Part shown: positions 1 to 8,659 of the stretch, piece after piece
Layout of the letters: the number at the start of each line of letters is the position of its first letter
Numbering within the stretch: position 1 is the first letter of the stretch
Assembly (NCBI RefSeq): GCF_012935695.1
Contig: NZ_CP052859.1
Span: forward strand, 909,001-973,000
Direction: 5' to 3'
Source: Pseudomonas sp. ADAK18
GTDB lineage: Bacteria; Pseudomonadota; Gammaproteobacteria; Pseudomonadales; Pseudomonadaceae
Length of the DNA stretch: 64,000 nucleotides
The notes under the pieces: generated by a model
Told to the model about the DNA's origin: nothing
Database searches by the model: none
What the model saw: only the letters and a program-made list of their open reading frames with translations
Position numbers and translations under genes: made by a program

Positions 1-350
1 CGTCGTTCTACACCCAGCCGTGGTTCTGGGACATCGTCAAGCAAGTACTGGGTGTATTGTTCATCCTGGTGCTGGTGTTCGGTGTACTGCGTCCGGTGCT
101 CAACAACATCACCGGCCACGGCAAGAAACAGTTGGCCTTGAGTGGCAGCGACGTTGAGTTGGGCGGCATGGGCGGCCTGGATGGCGAACTGCGCAACGAC
201 CGGGTCAGCCTTGGCGGCCCGCAAAGCATCCTGTTGCCAAGCCCGAGCGAAGGCTATGACGCTCAGTTGAACGCAATCAAGAGTCTGGTGGCAGAAGACC
301 CGGGTCGTGTGGCCCAGGTCGTGAAAGAGTGGATTAACGCAGATGAATGA
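1..350 (+). CDS. fliF: Flagellar MS-ring protein FliF, C-terminal part (5' end outside window)
   Basis: Open from the window edge (codons start at base 3), giving the last 115 residues. It shows the second transmembrane helix (WDIVKQVLGVLFILVLVFG) and the cytoplasmic tail that in the family binds FliG. FliF forms the MS ring in the inner membrane around the export gate. The stop lies 8 bases inside fliG, which indicates translational coupling. Identity follows from the TM-plus-tail layout and the fliG-fliH-fliI genes downstream. Confidence 0.93.
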   Translation, partial: SFYTQPWFWDIVKQVLGVLFILVLVFGVLRPVLNNITGHGKKQLALSGSDVELGGMGGLDGELRNDRVSLGGPQSILLPSPSEGYDAQLNAIKSLVAEDPGRVAQVVKEWINADE

Positions 351-1359
351 TCGAGCCGCTGTTGCCAAGCTCTCCCGGGTCGACAAAGCCGCTGTATTGC
401 TGCTGTCCCTGGGCGAAACCGACGCAGCACAAGTGTTGCGCCATATGGGCCCCAAGGAAGTCCAGCGGGTCGGCGTCGCCATGGCGCAAATGCGCAACGT
501 ACACCGCGAGCAAGTCGAGCAGGTGATGAGCGAATTCGTCGAGATCGTCGGCGACCAGACCAGCCTCGGCGTCGGCTCCGACAGCTACATCCGCAAGATG
601 CTCACCTCTGCCTTGGGCGAGGACAAAGCCAATGGCCTGATCGACCGCATCCTGCTGGGTGGCAACACCAGTGGCCTCGACAGCCTGAAATGGATGGAAC
701 CGCGGGCCGTGGCGGACGTGATCCGCTACGAGCACCCACAAATCCAGGCCATTGTTGTCGCCTATCTGGACCCGGACCAGGCCGGTGAAGTGCTCGGCCA
801 TTTCGACCACAAGGTGCGCCTGGACATCATCCTGCGGGTCTCGTCGCTGAACACCGTGCAGCCGGCGGCCTTGAAGGAACTGAACACCATTCTCGAGAAG
901 CAATTCTCGGGTAATTCCAATGCCTCGCGCACCACCCTGGGTGGTATCAAGCGTGCGGCGGACATCATGAACTTCCTCGACAGCTCGATCGAAGGCCAAT
1001 TGATGGACTCGATCCGCGAGGTCGACGACACCCTGTCCGGTCAGATCGAAGACCTCATGTTCGTCTTCAACAACCTGTCCGATGTCGACGACCGTGGCAT
1101 CCAGGCCTTGCTGCGTGAAGTCTCCTCCGATGTGCTGGTGCTTGCCCTTAAAGGCTCGGATGAGGGCGTCAAGGAGAAGATCTTCAAGAACATGTCCAAG
1201 CGGGCTTCCGAACTGTTGCGCGACGACCTCGAGGCCAAGGGCCCGGTGCGCGTCAGCGACGTGGAAACTGCGCAGAAGGAAATCCTCACCATTGCCCGCC
1301 GTATGGCCGAAGCCGGAGAAATCGTTCTCGGCGGGAAGGGCGGCGAAGAAATGATCTAA
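343..1359 (+). CDS. fliG: Flagellar motor switch protein FliG
   Basis: 338 residues, the usual FliG length. It forms the upper C-ring and is the torque-bearing partner of the stator. The EHPQ motif of the middle domain is at residues 130-133, and the C-terminal charged torque helix (around KGSDEGVKEKIF...RDDLEAKGPV) is intact. The ATG overlaps the end of fliF and the gene is followed 10 bases later by fliH, so it is part of one operon. Long reverse-strand reading frames over this gene are GC-driven shadows. Confidence 0.98.
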   Translation: MNDRAAVAKLSRVDKAAVLLLSLGETDAAQVLRHMGPKEVQRVGVAMAQMRNVHREQVEQVMSEFVEIVGDQTSLGVGSDSYIRKMLTSALGEDKANGLIDRILLGGNTSGLDSLKWMEPRAVADVIRYEHPQIQAIVVAYLDPDQAGEVLGHFDHKVRLDIILRVSSLNTVQPAALKELNTILEKQFSGNSNASRTTLGGIKRAADIMNFLDSSIEGQLMDSIREVDDTLSGQIEDLMFVFNNLSDVDDRGIQALLREVSSDVLVLALKGSDEGVKEKIFKNMSKRASELLRDDLEAKGPVRVSDVETAQKEILTIARRMAEAGEIVLGGKGGEEMI

Positions 1360-1369
1360 GGCGCCGCAC

Positions 1370-2146
1370 ATGTCGAACAAAGATGAGACGCCCAGCGATC
1401 TGATTCGCGCCCGGGACGTCGGCGGGTTCGACGTCTGGTCACTGCCCAGTTTCGACCCGCATCAGCCTGAACCAGAGCCTGAGCCTGTGGAAGAAGCACC
1501 GGCGCAGATGGAAGAGGTGCCGCTGGAGGAAGTCCAGCCATTGACCCTGGAAGAGCTCGAGAGCATCCGTCAGGAGGCTTACAACGAAGGTTTTGCCACC
1601 GGTGAGAAAGAAGGCTTCCACAGCACCACCCTCAAGGTGCGCCAGGAAGCTGACGCCGCCTTGAGCGTCAAGCTGGCCAGCCTGGAAACACTGATGGGCA
1701 GCCTGTTCGAGCCCATCGCCGAGCAAGACTCGCAGATTGAAAAGGCTATGGTCGGGTTGGTGGAGCACATCACTCGCCAGGTGATCCAGCGTGAGCTGGT
1801 ACTGGATTCCAGCCAGATCGAAAGCGTGATGCGCGAAGCCCTCAAGCTGTTGCCCTTGGGCGTCGGCAACGTGCGGCTGTACATCAACCCCCAGGATTTC
1901 GAGCAGGTCAAAGCCCTGCGCGAGCGCCATGAGGAAACCTGGCGCATCGTCGAAGACGCTTCGTTGCAGCCAGGTGGTTGCCGGGTGGAAACCGAACACA
2001 GTCGGATCGACGCAACGGTAGAGACGCGCATCAGCCAGATCATGGCCAAGCTCTTTGATCAGTTGCACGAGCAGGCGCTGCATCCGGCGGCGGCGGATCT
2101 GCATCTTGAGTTGGGCGACGACCTGGACACCCCTGATGCGCCTTGA
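1370..2146 (+). CDS. fliH: Flagellar export ATPase regulator FliH
   Basis: 258 residues. FliH is the cytoplasmic stalk that holds the FliI ATPase and links it to the C-ring. The N-terminus has Trp-containing sequence ([11 protein letters not shown]), then an acidic Pro/Glu stretch (about 30-60), then the FliH/HrpE-type helical and C-terminal domain (about 85-245). The stop overlaps the fliI start by 11 bases. Placement between fliG and fliI makes the call secure although the family is divergent. Confidence 0.96.
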   Translation: MSNKDETPSDLIRARDVGGFDVWSLPSFDPHQPEPEPEPVEEAPAQMEEVPLEEVQPLTLEELESIRQEAYNEGFATGEKEGFHSTTLKVRQEADAALSVKLASLETLMGSLFEPIAEQDSQIEKAMVGLVEHITRQVIQRELVLDSSQIESVMREALKLLPLGVGNVRLYINPQDFEQVKALRERHEETWRIVEDASLQPGGCRVETEHSRIDATVETRISQIMAKLFDQLHEQALHPAAADLHLELGDDLDTPDAP

Positions 2147-3494
2147 CCGCACCAGCTTTGCCAAGCGCCTGGGAGGCTACGCTGAAGCCACCCAGTTGCC
2201 TGGCCAGCCGATCCTTGAAGGTCGGCTGCTGCGTATGGTCGGCCTGACCCTCGAAGCCGAAGGCCTGCGCGCCGCCATGGGCAGTCGCTGCATGGTAATC
2301 AACGACGACAGCTACCACCCGGTGCAGGTGGAAGCGGAAGTCATGGGCTTTTCCGGCAGTAAGATTTTCCTGATGCCCGTGGGCAGTCTCGCCGGCATCG
2401 CTCCTGGCGCACGGGTTGTGCCGCTGGCCGACACTGGCCGCCTGCCCATGGGCATGAGCATGCTCGGCCGAGTCCTTGATGGCGCCGGGCGTGCCCTCGA
2501 CGGCAAGGGTGGGATGAAGGCTGAAGACTGGGTGCCGATGGACGGCCCCACCATCAACCCCCTCAAGCGCAACCCCATCAGCGTGCCGCTGGACGTGGGT
2601 ATTCGCAGCATCAACGGTTTATTGACGGTCGGTCGCGGTCAGCGCCTGGGCCTGTTCGCCGGTACCGGCGTGGGCAAAAGTGTGCTGCTGGGCATGATGA
2701 CGCGCTTTACCGAGGCCGACATCATTGTGGTGGGGCTGATCGGCGAGCGGGGCCGCGAGGTGAAGGAGTTCATTGAACACATCCTCGGCGAAGAAGGCCT
2801 CAAGCGTTCCGTGGTGGTCGCGTCACCTGCGGATGACGCGCCGCTGATGCGCCTGCGCGCGGCGATGTACTGCACGCGGATTGCCGAATATTTTCGCGAC
2901 AAGGGCAAGAACGTCCTGCTGCTGATGGACTCCCTGACCCGTTTCGCCCAGGCCCAGCGGGAAATCGCCCTGGCCATCGGCGAGCCGCCGGCCACCAAGG
3001 GTTATCCGCCCTCAGTGTTCGCCAAACTGCCGAAGTTGGTGGAGCGGGCCGGTAACGCCGAGGCGGGTGGTGGCTCCATCACCGCGTTCTACACCGTGTT
3101 GTCCGAAGGTGATGACCAGCAGGATCCGATTGCCGACTCGGCCCGGGGCGTGCTCGACGGCCACATTGTGCTGTCCCGCCGTTTGGCGGAGGAGGGGCAC
3201 TATCCGGCCATCGACATCGAAGCGTCCATCAGCCGGGTGATGCCGTCGGTGGTCACGCCCGAGCACATGATCCGCGCCCAGCAGTTCAAACAGTTGTGGT
3301 CGCGTTACCAGCAGAGCCGTGACCTGATCAGCGTCGGCGCCTATGTGGCTGGCGGTGATCGCGAGACCGACCTGGCAATCGCCCTGCAACCGCAACTGGT
3401 GACCTACCTGCGCCAGGGCCTGAACGACAACATCAGCATGGCCGAAAGCGAGGCGCACCTAGCCTCGATCTTTGCGCCGGCACCTGGCGGTTAA
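2136..3494 (+). CDS. fliI: Flagellum-specific ATP synthase/export ATPase FliI
   Basis: 452 residues from ATG 2136 ([12 protein letters not shown]); an upstream in-frame start at 2055 lies inside fliH and is not used. Hexameric ATPase that powers unfolding and delivery of export substrates. Walker A (AGTGVGKS) is at about 175-182, Walker B is in [11 protein letters not shown], and the FliI/YscN signature [18 protein letters not shown] follows. It is closely related to F1 beta, but the flagellar context excludes an ATP synthase. Confidence 0.98.
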   Translation: MRLDRTSFAKRLGGYAEATQLPGQPILEGRLLRMVGLTLEAEGLRAAMGSRCMVINDDSYHPVQVEAEVMGFSGSKIFLMPVGSLAGIAPGARVVPLADTGRLPMGMSMLGRVLDGAGRALDGKGGMKAEDWVPMDGPTINPLKRNPISVPLDVGIRSINGLLTVGRGQRLGLFAGTGVGKSVLLGMMTRFTEADIIVVGLIGERGREVKEFIEHILGEEGLKRSVVVASPADDAPLMRLRAAMYCTRIAEYFRDKGKNVLLLMDSLTRFAQAQREIALAIGEPPATKGYPPSVFAKLPKLVERAGNAEAGGGSITAFYTVLSEGDDQQDPIADSARGVLDGHIVLSRRLAEEGHYPAIDIEASISRVMPSVVTPEHMIRAQQFKQLWSRYQQSRDLISVGAYVAGGDRETDLAIALQPQLVTYLRQGLNDNISMAESEAHLASIFAPAPGG

Positions 3495-3497
3495 GCC

Positions 3498-3947
3498 ATG
3501 GCAACCAGTCGCGCCGCCCGCCTTGCGCCCGTGGTGGAGATGGCCGAAACCACCGAGCGCACCGCCGCCCAGCGCCTGGGGCATTTCCAGGGGCAAGTGC
3601 GCTTGGCCCAGAGCAAGCTGGGGGACCTGGAAGGCTTTCGCGGCGAATACCAGCAACAGTGGATCAGTCGCGGCAGCCAAGGCGTTTCCGGGCAATGGCT
3701 GATGAACTACCAGCACTTCCTCAATCAACTGGAAACCGCTGTCGGCCAGCAGCGCCAAAGCCTGGCCTGGCACGAGGCCAACCTCGACAAGGCTCGCGAC
3801 AGCTGGCAGCAGGCCTACGCCCGCGTTGAAGGCCTGCGCAAGCTAGTGCAACGCTACATCGACGAAGCTCGAGCGCTGGAAGACAAGCGCGAGCAGAAGC
3901 TGCTGGATGAGCTGTCCCAGCGCTTGCCGCGCCAAGACCACTACTGA
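3498..3947 (+). CDS. fliJ: Flagellar export chaperone FliJ
   Basis: 149 residues, almost entirely helical with heptad-like spacing, as expected for FliJ, the coiled-coil rod that sits in the FliI hexamer and contacts FlhA. It starts 3 bases after the fliI stop. Sequence conservation in this family is weak, so the assignment rests on length, coiled-coil character and position. It closes the first flagellar operon segment before a REP-like spacer. Confidence 0.93.
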   Translation: MATSRAARLAPVVEMAETTERTAAQRLGHFQGQVRLAQSKLGDLEGFRGEYQQQWISRGSQGVSGQWLMNYQHFLNQLETAVGQQRQSLAWHEANLDKARDSWQQAYARVEGLRKLVQRYIDEARALEDKREQKLLDELSQRLPRQDHY

Positions 3948-3961
3948 CCCTGTGCGGTCTT

Positions 3962-4015
3962 GTAGCCGCTGATGGTTCTGTAGCCGCTGACGAGGTACGA
4001 GGCTGCGATGGGTTG
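3962..4015. repeat. Decayed REP-type element between fliJ and hsbA
   Basis: TGTAGCCGCTG occurs twice, followed by CGAGGTACGAGGCTGCGAT. This is the same sequence family as the large palindrome at 28461-28607, but without a full partner arm. It is probably a fragment of a REP singlet. Confidence 0.55.
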
Positions 4016-4075
4016 CCCATCTTCCCATGAGCTGCTAAACCTTGTGCCTATTGCCAATGACAAGGAAGCAGTCGT

Positions 4076-4381
4076 ATGTCAGTTGATTCAGCAGTGTCCC
4101 TGGATGGGAAAAAGTTGACGATCGCGGTCAAGGGGCGGTTCGACTTCGGCAGTCACCAGGCTTTTCGTGATGCTTACGAGCGGTTCTACAAGGTGCCCGA
4201 GACCTACGTGGTGGACATGAAAGAAACCACCTACGTGGACAGCTCTGCCTTGGGTATGCTCCTGCTGTTGCGCGATCATGCGGGTGGCGATGAGGCTGAG
4301 GTGCAGGTGATCAATAGCAACTCTGACGTGCGCAAGATCCTCGCCATCTCTAACTTCGACAAACTGTTCGACATCAGTTGA
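4076..4381 (+). CDS. hsbA: STAS-domain anti-anti-sigma factor HsbA-like
   Basis: 101 residues, a single STAS domain. The phospho-acceptor loop reads YVDSSALGM with Ser56 (the position phosphorylated in P. aeruginosa HsbA) and Ser57. In P. aeruginosa, HsbA partners with FlgM or the diguanylate cyclase HsbD depending on phosphorylation, linking the HptB pathway to motility and biofilm. The stop overlaps the TTG start of the next gene (TTGA), so the two are coupled. Naming rests on the hsbA-hsbR-hptB order and the conserved serine. Confidence 0.88.
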   Translation: MSVDSAVSLDGKKLTIAVKGRFDFGSHQAFRDAYERFYKVPETYVVDMKETTYVDSSALGMLLLLRDHAGGDEAEVQVINSNSDVRKILAISNFDKLFDIS

Positions 4382-6096
4382 GCACCCTGGTGCCAGTCCT
4401 TGAAACCCTCACCGTACTGATCGCCGAAGACAGCGCGGCCGACCGGTTATTGCTGTCGACCATCGTGCGTCGTCAAGGGCATGCCGTGCTGACCGCCAGC
4501 AACGGTGAGGAAGCGGTGCACGTGTTCACCCGTGAGCGCCCGCAGCTGGTGTTGATGGATGCGCTGATGCCGGTGATGGACGGCTTTGAGGCTGCCCGTC
4601 AAATCAAGCAGTTGGCGGGTGAGGAGCTGGTGCCGATCATTTTCCTCACGTCGTTGAGCGAGAGCGAGGCCCTGGCCCGTTGCCTGGACGCCGGTGGCGA
4701 CGACTTTCTGCCCAAACCTTACAACCAAGTGATTCTGGCGGCGAAGATCAACGCCATGGATCGCCTGCGCCGTTTGCAGGCCACCGTACTGCATCAGCGG
4801 GACTTGATCGCCCGACACCACGATTACCTGCTTCATGAGCAGCGTGTGGCCAAGGCGGTGTTCGACAAGGTTGCCCATTCCGGCTGCCTGAACGCGGCCC
4901 CCAACATCCGCTACCTGCAATCGCCCTATGCCTTGTTCAATGGTGATCTGTTGTTGGCGGCGTACACACCGTCGGGCGACATACACGTGCTGCTTGGGGA
5001 CTTCACCGGGCATGGCTTGCCCGCAGCAGTGGGGGCGATGCCCCTGGCGGAAGTGTTCTACAGCATGACGGGCAAGGGCTACGGCCTGGGGCAAACCCTG
5101 CGAGAGATGAACGCCCGGCTCAAGCGCATCCTGCCGGTGGACATGTTCTGCTGCGCCACGTTGTTGTGCCTCAGCACGGAGCGACGGGTGGTGGAGGTGT
5201 GGAACGGCGGTATGCCCGATGGCTATGTGCATGAGGTGGCTAGCGGGCGACGTACGCCATTGGTGTCACGGCATTTGCCCCTTGGTGTGTTGTCGGCAGA
5301 GGCCTTCGATGATCGTACCGAGGTTTGGCCCATGGCCTTGGGTGACCGGATCTTCCTGCTGTCCGATGGCGTGCTGGATACCGCGGATGCCAATGAGCAG
5401 TTGTTTGGTGTCGAGCGCCTGCAGCAGGTGTTCGCCGCCAACCGCCATCCGGATCATTTGTTCGAAGAGATTGAGCAGGCGCTGGCACGCTTTCGCGGCC
5501 AGGTGCGGGATGACATCAGCATGGTGGAAATCAGCCTCTCGCTGGATCAGCCGTTGCGCTCGCCAACCCTGGTCTATTCCGACAGCGGTCAAGCGAGCCC
5601 GCTGGATTGGTCGGTGAGTTTCGAGTTTCGTGCCGAAACCCTCAAGCACTACAATCCGCTGCCGTATTTGCTGCAACTGCTGCTGGAAATCCACGGCTTG
5701 CGCGGGCAGAGCGGGGCGCTGTATAGCGTGATGGCCGAAGTGTATTCCAATGCTCTGGAGCATGGCGTGCTGGGCCTCGACTCAAGCCTCAAGCGCGATG
5801 CCCGAGGGTTTGCCGATTATTACCGTCAGCGTAATGAGCGCCTGGCGCAATTGAGCAGCGGTTATGTGCGGGTGCATATCCAAGTGCTGCCCACCGCCGT
5901 GGGCGGTTGCCTGACATTGCGCGTCGAGGACAGCGGAGCGGGATTCGATGTGGAGAAGGTTCTGGCCCAGCCGCAGGAAGTCGACCGCTTGTCCGGTCGT
6001 GGCCTGAGTCTGGTGCGCCAACTCAGCAGCACTGTGAGCTGGTCGGACGGAGGGCGTAGTGTCTGCGTGGAGTTTTGCTGGGAGGCTCTGGCATAA
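4378..6096 (+). CDS. hsbR: Response regulator/PP2C phosphatase/anti-sigma kinase HsbR-like
   Basis: 572 residues with a TTG start overlapping hsbA. Domains: receiver (1-130; acidic pocket ED at 17-18, phospho-Asp61, KP loop), PP2C/SpoIIE-type phosphatase (about 165-395; GDFTGHG with Asp208, SDGVLD with Asp330, RDDIS), and a C-terminal GHKL anti-sigma kinase domain (N-box Asn458 in NALEHG, G1 Asp518 in DSGAGF). The phosphatase and kinase act in opposite directions on the STAS partner HsbA, under control of receiver phosphorylation from HptB. The order matches P. aeruginosa PA3347-PA3345, but here it is embedded in the fli cluster. Confidence 0.92.
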   Translation: MSTLVPVLETLTVLIAEDSAADRLLLSTIVRRQGHAVLTASNGEEAVHVFTRERPQLVLMDALMPVMDGFEAARQIKQLAGEELVPIIFLTSLSESEALARCLDAGGDDFLPKPYNQVILAAKINAMDRLRRLQATVLHQRDLIARHHDYLLHEQRVAKAVFDKVAHSGCLNAAPNIRYLQSPYALFNGDLLLAAYTPSGDIHVLLGDFTGHGLPAAVGAMPLAEVFYSMTGKGYGLGQTLREMNARLKRILPVDMFCCATLLCLSTERRVVEVWNGGMPDGYVHEVASGRRTPLVSRHLPLGVLSAEAFDDRTEVWPMALGDRIFLLSDGVLDTADANEQLFGVERLQQVFAANRHPDHLFEEIEQALARFRGQVRDDISMVEISLSLDQPLRSPTLVYSDSGQASPLDWSVSFEFRAETLKHYNPLPYLLQLLLEIHGLRGQSGALYSVMAEVYSNALEHGVLGLDSSLKRDARGFADYYRQRNERLAQLSSGYVRVHIQVLPTAVGGCLTLRVEDSGAGFDVEKVLAQPQEVDRLSGRGLSLVRQLSSTVSWSDGGRSVCVEFCWEALA

Positions 6097-6126
6097 TCCG
6101 CTGATTCTTGATCAAGGAGAGAGCAA

Positions 6127-6471
6127 GTGGCTGTGGATCATCTGGACAAAGACGTGTTGACGCATCTACGTGATGTCATGGAAGGCGAGTACCGCACATT
6201 GCTGGATACTTTTCTGGAAGACTCGCAAGAGCGTGTCGAAGCCCTGCGCAAGGCCAGGGATACCAAGGTGTTGGGCGAGATTGCCCACAGTTTCAAAGGC
6301 AGTAGCAGCAACCTGGGAGCAATACGCCTGGTTGAGTTGTGCCACCGCCTGGAAACCGAAGCGGCGAATCAGTCGCTGCAGGCCCTGGAGCCGCTGGTGG
6401 ATGAAATTGGCGATGAGTTCGCCTTTGTACGACCGCTCTATGAGCTGGAGCGGCAACGGTATCCGTTCTGA
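6127..6471 (+). CDS. hptB: Histidine phosphotransfer protein HptB-like
   Basis: 114 residues, a stand-alone HPt four-helix bundle with a GTG start preceded by AAGGAGAG. The phospho-histidine is His54 in AHSFKGSSSNLG. In P. aeruginosa, HptB receives phosphate from hybrid kinases (PA1611, RetS, ErcS', SagS) and passes it to HsbR. Located 30 bases after hsbR, it completes the relay. The ligand kinases are not in the window. Confidence 0.9.
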   Translation: MAVDHLDKDVLTHLRDVMEGEYRTLLDTFLEDSQERVEALRKARDTKVLGEIAHSFKGSSSNLGAIRLVELCHRLETEAANQSLQALEPLVDEIGDEFAFVRPLYELERQRYPF

Positions 6472-6494
6472 TCAAATCGGGCCTGATGCAAAGC

Positions 6495-6510
6495 TGGCCC
6501 GACTTTTGCT
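6495..6510 (+). promoter_or_regulatory. Sigma-54 -24/-12 promoter ahead of fliK
   Basis: TGGCCCGACTTTTGCT has the invariant GG and GC with exactly 10 bases between them, matching TGGCACG-N4-TTGCW at most conserved positions. It lies 50 bases before the preferred fliK ATG (6561) and overlaps a possible earlier start at 6486, arguing against that start. FleQ/RpoN control of fliK is expected in Pseudomonas. Confidence 0.7.
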
Positions 6511-6560
6511 CCACCCTCTCTTACTGTGCCCTCGACCCTGTGCAGTGGAGACCCTTATTT

Positions 6561-7901
6561 ATGCCTCTTGCCCCGAATTCGCTCCTTCAGGCTGCCCCTG
6601 CGGCCAAGCCTCAAGCCCCCGTTGCCAACTCACCGGCACCGGCTGCGGACCCGCGGAACAAGGCCCCGGCCTTCGCTCAGGTGTTCGCCAAGCAGGCCTC
6701 TTTGCCTGTAGCCAAGTCCACCGACATCACCAGCAAGCCTGCGCGTGACAAGGCGGTTGATACTAACGCCAAGCCAGTTGCCAGCAACGATAAGCCTGCC
6801 GCCGACGCTCCAGCGGTTGCCGATAGCGGCAAGACCTTGCCTGCCAACCCGCCGGCCAAGACAGACACGTCGGCCAGCAAGGACGATGATGCCGCCACGG
6901 ATCCAACGGCGGCGCAGCCTCCGGTCGATCCGACGGTCGACCCTGCGCTGATGGCCGCAGTGGTTGCACCGGTCCCCTTGCCGGTGCCGGCTGCAACACC
7001 GGCTCCGGTGGCTGCCACCGATGAGAATACCCAGCCTGCTGTCGCGGCGGTGCCGCTGGCACCGTCCGATGAAACCAAGCCAGCCTTCGACCCCGAAGCC
7101 GACCCGCTGGATGCATTGCCGGCCGTGCGCTTGGCGATGGAGCAGGGCGGACATGTCTCGGCGAGCAGTCAGGCGCCGCAAAAGAATGCTGCGACTCAGG
7201 ATCAGCCGACCGCTGCACAGAACTTCACTAACGGCCTGGCTGCCATGGTGGATCAACAGGCCACCAAAGACAGCACCGATCAGGGCGGTGACAAGGCGTT
7301 CAGCGGTCTGATCGACGACGGCCTCAAAGACCTGAAAAACGCCAGCAGCGACACCCGTGTCGACGACTTTGCCAATCGCCTGGCCGCCTTGACTCAGGCC
7401 GCCACCCCGAAAACCGCCAACGCCTTGCCGCCGGTAGCCAATGCGCCATTGGCCATGCATCAGAGTGGTTGGACCGAGGAGGTGGTGAATCGGGTGATGT
7501 ACCTGTCCAGCGCCAATCTCAAGTCGGCAGACATCCAGTTGCAACCGGCTGAGTTGGGGCGCCTGGATATTCGCGTGAACATCACGGCGGACCAACAGGC
7601 CCAGGTCAACTTCATGAGTGGCCATGCGGTCGTTCGGGAAGCATTGGAAAGCCAGTCGGGCCGCCTGCGGGAGATGTTCGCCCAGCAGGGGATGGGGCAG
7701 GTGGACGTGAATGTCTCTGACCAGTCTCGCGGATGGCAGGGGCAAGGGCAGGATCAACAGCAGAGTCAGAGCCGTGGCGTCAGTGGCAATGGCGAACGCG
7801 ATGATGGGCGTGACGGTGGTATGGCGGCAGATGTGGCTGAAGTCGCAGCGCCTGTTACCCGAACCGTGATCGGCTCCAGTGCTGTGGACTATTACGCCTG
7901 A
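6561..7901 (+). CDS. fliK: Flagellar hook-length control protein FliK
   Basis: 446 residues from ATG 6561 (MPLAPNSLLQAAP); the in-frame ATG at 6486 would overlap the sigma-54 site and is rejected. The long N-terminal half is Ala/Pro/Asp-rich and low-complexity, the ruler part of the family. The C-terminal substrate-switch domain (about 305-395) contains LQPAELGRLDIRVNI and REALESQSGRLREMF, followed by a Gln/Gly-rich tail. FliK is secreted while the hook grows and switches FlhB specificity to filament-type substrates. Confidence 0.95.
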   Translation: MPLAPNSLLQAAPAAKPQAPVANSPAPAADPRNKAPAFAQVFAKQASLPVAKSTDITSKPARDKAVDTNAKPVASNDKPAADAPAVADSGKTLPANPPAKTDTSASKDDDAATDPTAAQPPVDPTVDPALMAAVVAPVPLPVPAATPAPVAATDENTQPAVAAVPLAPSDETKPAFDPEADPLDALPAVRLAMEQGGHVSASSQAPQKNAATQDQPTAAQNFTNGLAAMVDQQATKDSTDQGGDKAFSGLIDDGLKDLKNASSDTRVDDFANRLAALTQAATPKTANALPPVANAPLAMHQSGWTEEVVNRVMYLSSANLKSADIQLQPAELGRLDIRVNITADQQAQVNFMSGHAVVREALESQSGRLREMFAQQGMGQVDVNVSDQSRGWQGQGQDQQQSQSRGVSGNGERDDGRDGGMAADVAEVAAPVTRTVIGSSAVDYYA

Positions 7902-7925
7902 TTCCAGGGTAGAGCACCGATCAAA

Positions 7926-8049
7926 AATGTGGGAGCGGCGGTGCGACGATTCGACTTGCTCGCGAAGGCGGTGGGTCAGTTAATACATGTGCTGACTGAC
8001 ACACCGCCTTCGCGAGCAAGTCGAATCGTCGCACCGCCGCTCCCACATT
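7926..8049. repeat. REPIN between fliK and fliL
   Basis: Two inverted REP arms (AATGTGGGAGCGGCGGTGCG... and its complement ending CCGCTCCCACATT) enclose a short loop. The arms match almost perfectly over about 50 bases. It belongs to the same family as 30486-30595, and the fliL promoter follows immediately. Confidence 0.9.
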
Positions 8050-8083
8050 GGTTTTGTGGTGCTGCCGACATCCGTGACAACTC

Positions 8084-8099
8084 TGGCATAACACTTGCT
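8084..8099 (+). promoter_or_regulatory. Sigma-54 -24/-12 promoter of fliLMNOPQR-flhB
   Basis: TGGCATAACACTTGCT is nearly consensus (TGGCAC-N5-TTGCW) with GG-N10-GC spacing. It lies 51 bases before the fliL ATG and downstream of the REPIN, giving the fliL operon its own RpoN-dependent start. Confidence 0.8.
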
Positions 8100-8149
8100 C
8101 TTGCCTTGCCGTGGATCTGTGAAAACCCGAATAGTGACGGATTATTGGC

Positions 8150-8650
8150 ATGGCAAAGAGTGATGAAGCAGCGCAAGAACCCGCAGGCAAGGGCAAGCTC
8201 AAGCTTATCCTGCTGATTGTCCTGGCTTTGCTCCTGGCGATCGGCTTGTCCGTGGGGGCTACCTGGTACTTCATGCACAGCGCCCAGAGCACAGCGCCCG
8301 TTGCTGGCGAGGTCAATCCTAACGTCAAGCAACCGGCAATCTTCGAGCCGATGCTCCCGGCCTTTGTCGCCAACTTCAATCAGAACGGCCGTCAGCGTTA
8401 CTTGCAGGTGAGCATTACCCTGCTGGCACGCAACCAGGCGGACCTGGATGCCCTCAAGGTGCACATGCCAGTGATCCGCAACAACCTGGTGATGCTGTTC
8501 TCCGCGCAGAGTTTCGACACCCTGGCCACCCCGGTAGGCCAGGAAATGCTGCGCCAGAAAGCCACTGCCAGCGTGCAGGAAGTGGCTCAGAAGGAAGTCG
8601 GTAAAGTCGTGGTCGAGCAGTTGCTCTTCACTAATTTCGTATTGCAGTAG
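8150..8650 (+). CDS. fliL: Flagellar basal body-associated protein FliL
   Basis: 166 residues: a short charged cytoplasmic N-terminus (1-20), one transmembrane helix (KLILLIVLALLLAIGLSVG, about 21-42) and a periplasmic domain. FliL surrounds the stator and supports motor torque. It is the first gene of the RpoN-type operon. The periplasmic part ends in the usual FTNFVLQ motif. The next gene, fliM, starts 9 bases later. Confidence 0.96.
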   Translation: MAKSDEAAQEPAGKGKLKLILLIVLALLLAIGLSVGATWYFMHSAQSTAPVAGEVNPNVKQPAIFEPMLPAFVANFNQNGRQRYLQVSITLLARNQADLDALKVHMPVIRNNLVMLFSAQSFDTLATPVGQEMLRQKATASVQEVAQKEVGKVVVEQLLFTNFVLQ

Positions 8651-8659
8651 GATCACGAC

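Noticed and set aside
334..1380. Long reverse-strand reading frame opposite fliG
   Set aside because: It mirrors fliG codons in high-GC DNA, has no ribosome site or known family, and its product is rich in His/Gln/Asp as expected from antisense codon bias.
4030..4070. Sigma-28 promoter ahead of hsbA (TAAA...GCCAATGA)
   Set aside because: The spacer is 13 bases, not about 15, and the -10 is imperfect; support is too weak.
6630..7757. 375-residue reverse-strand frame opposite fliK
   Set aside because: Antisense of the low-complexity FliK N-terminus; Arg/Gly/His repeats reflect codon complement.
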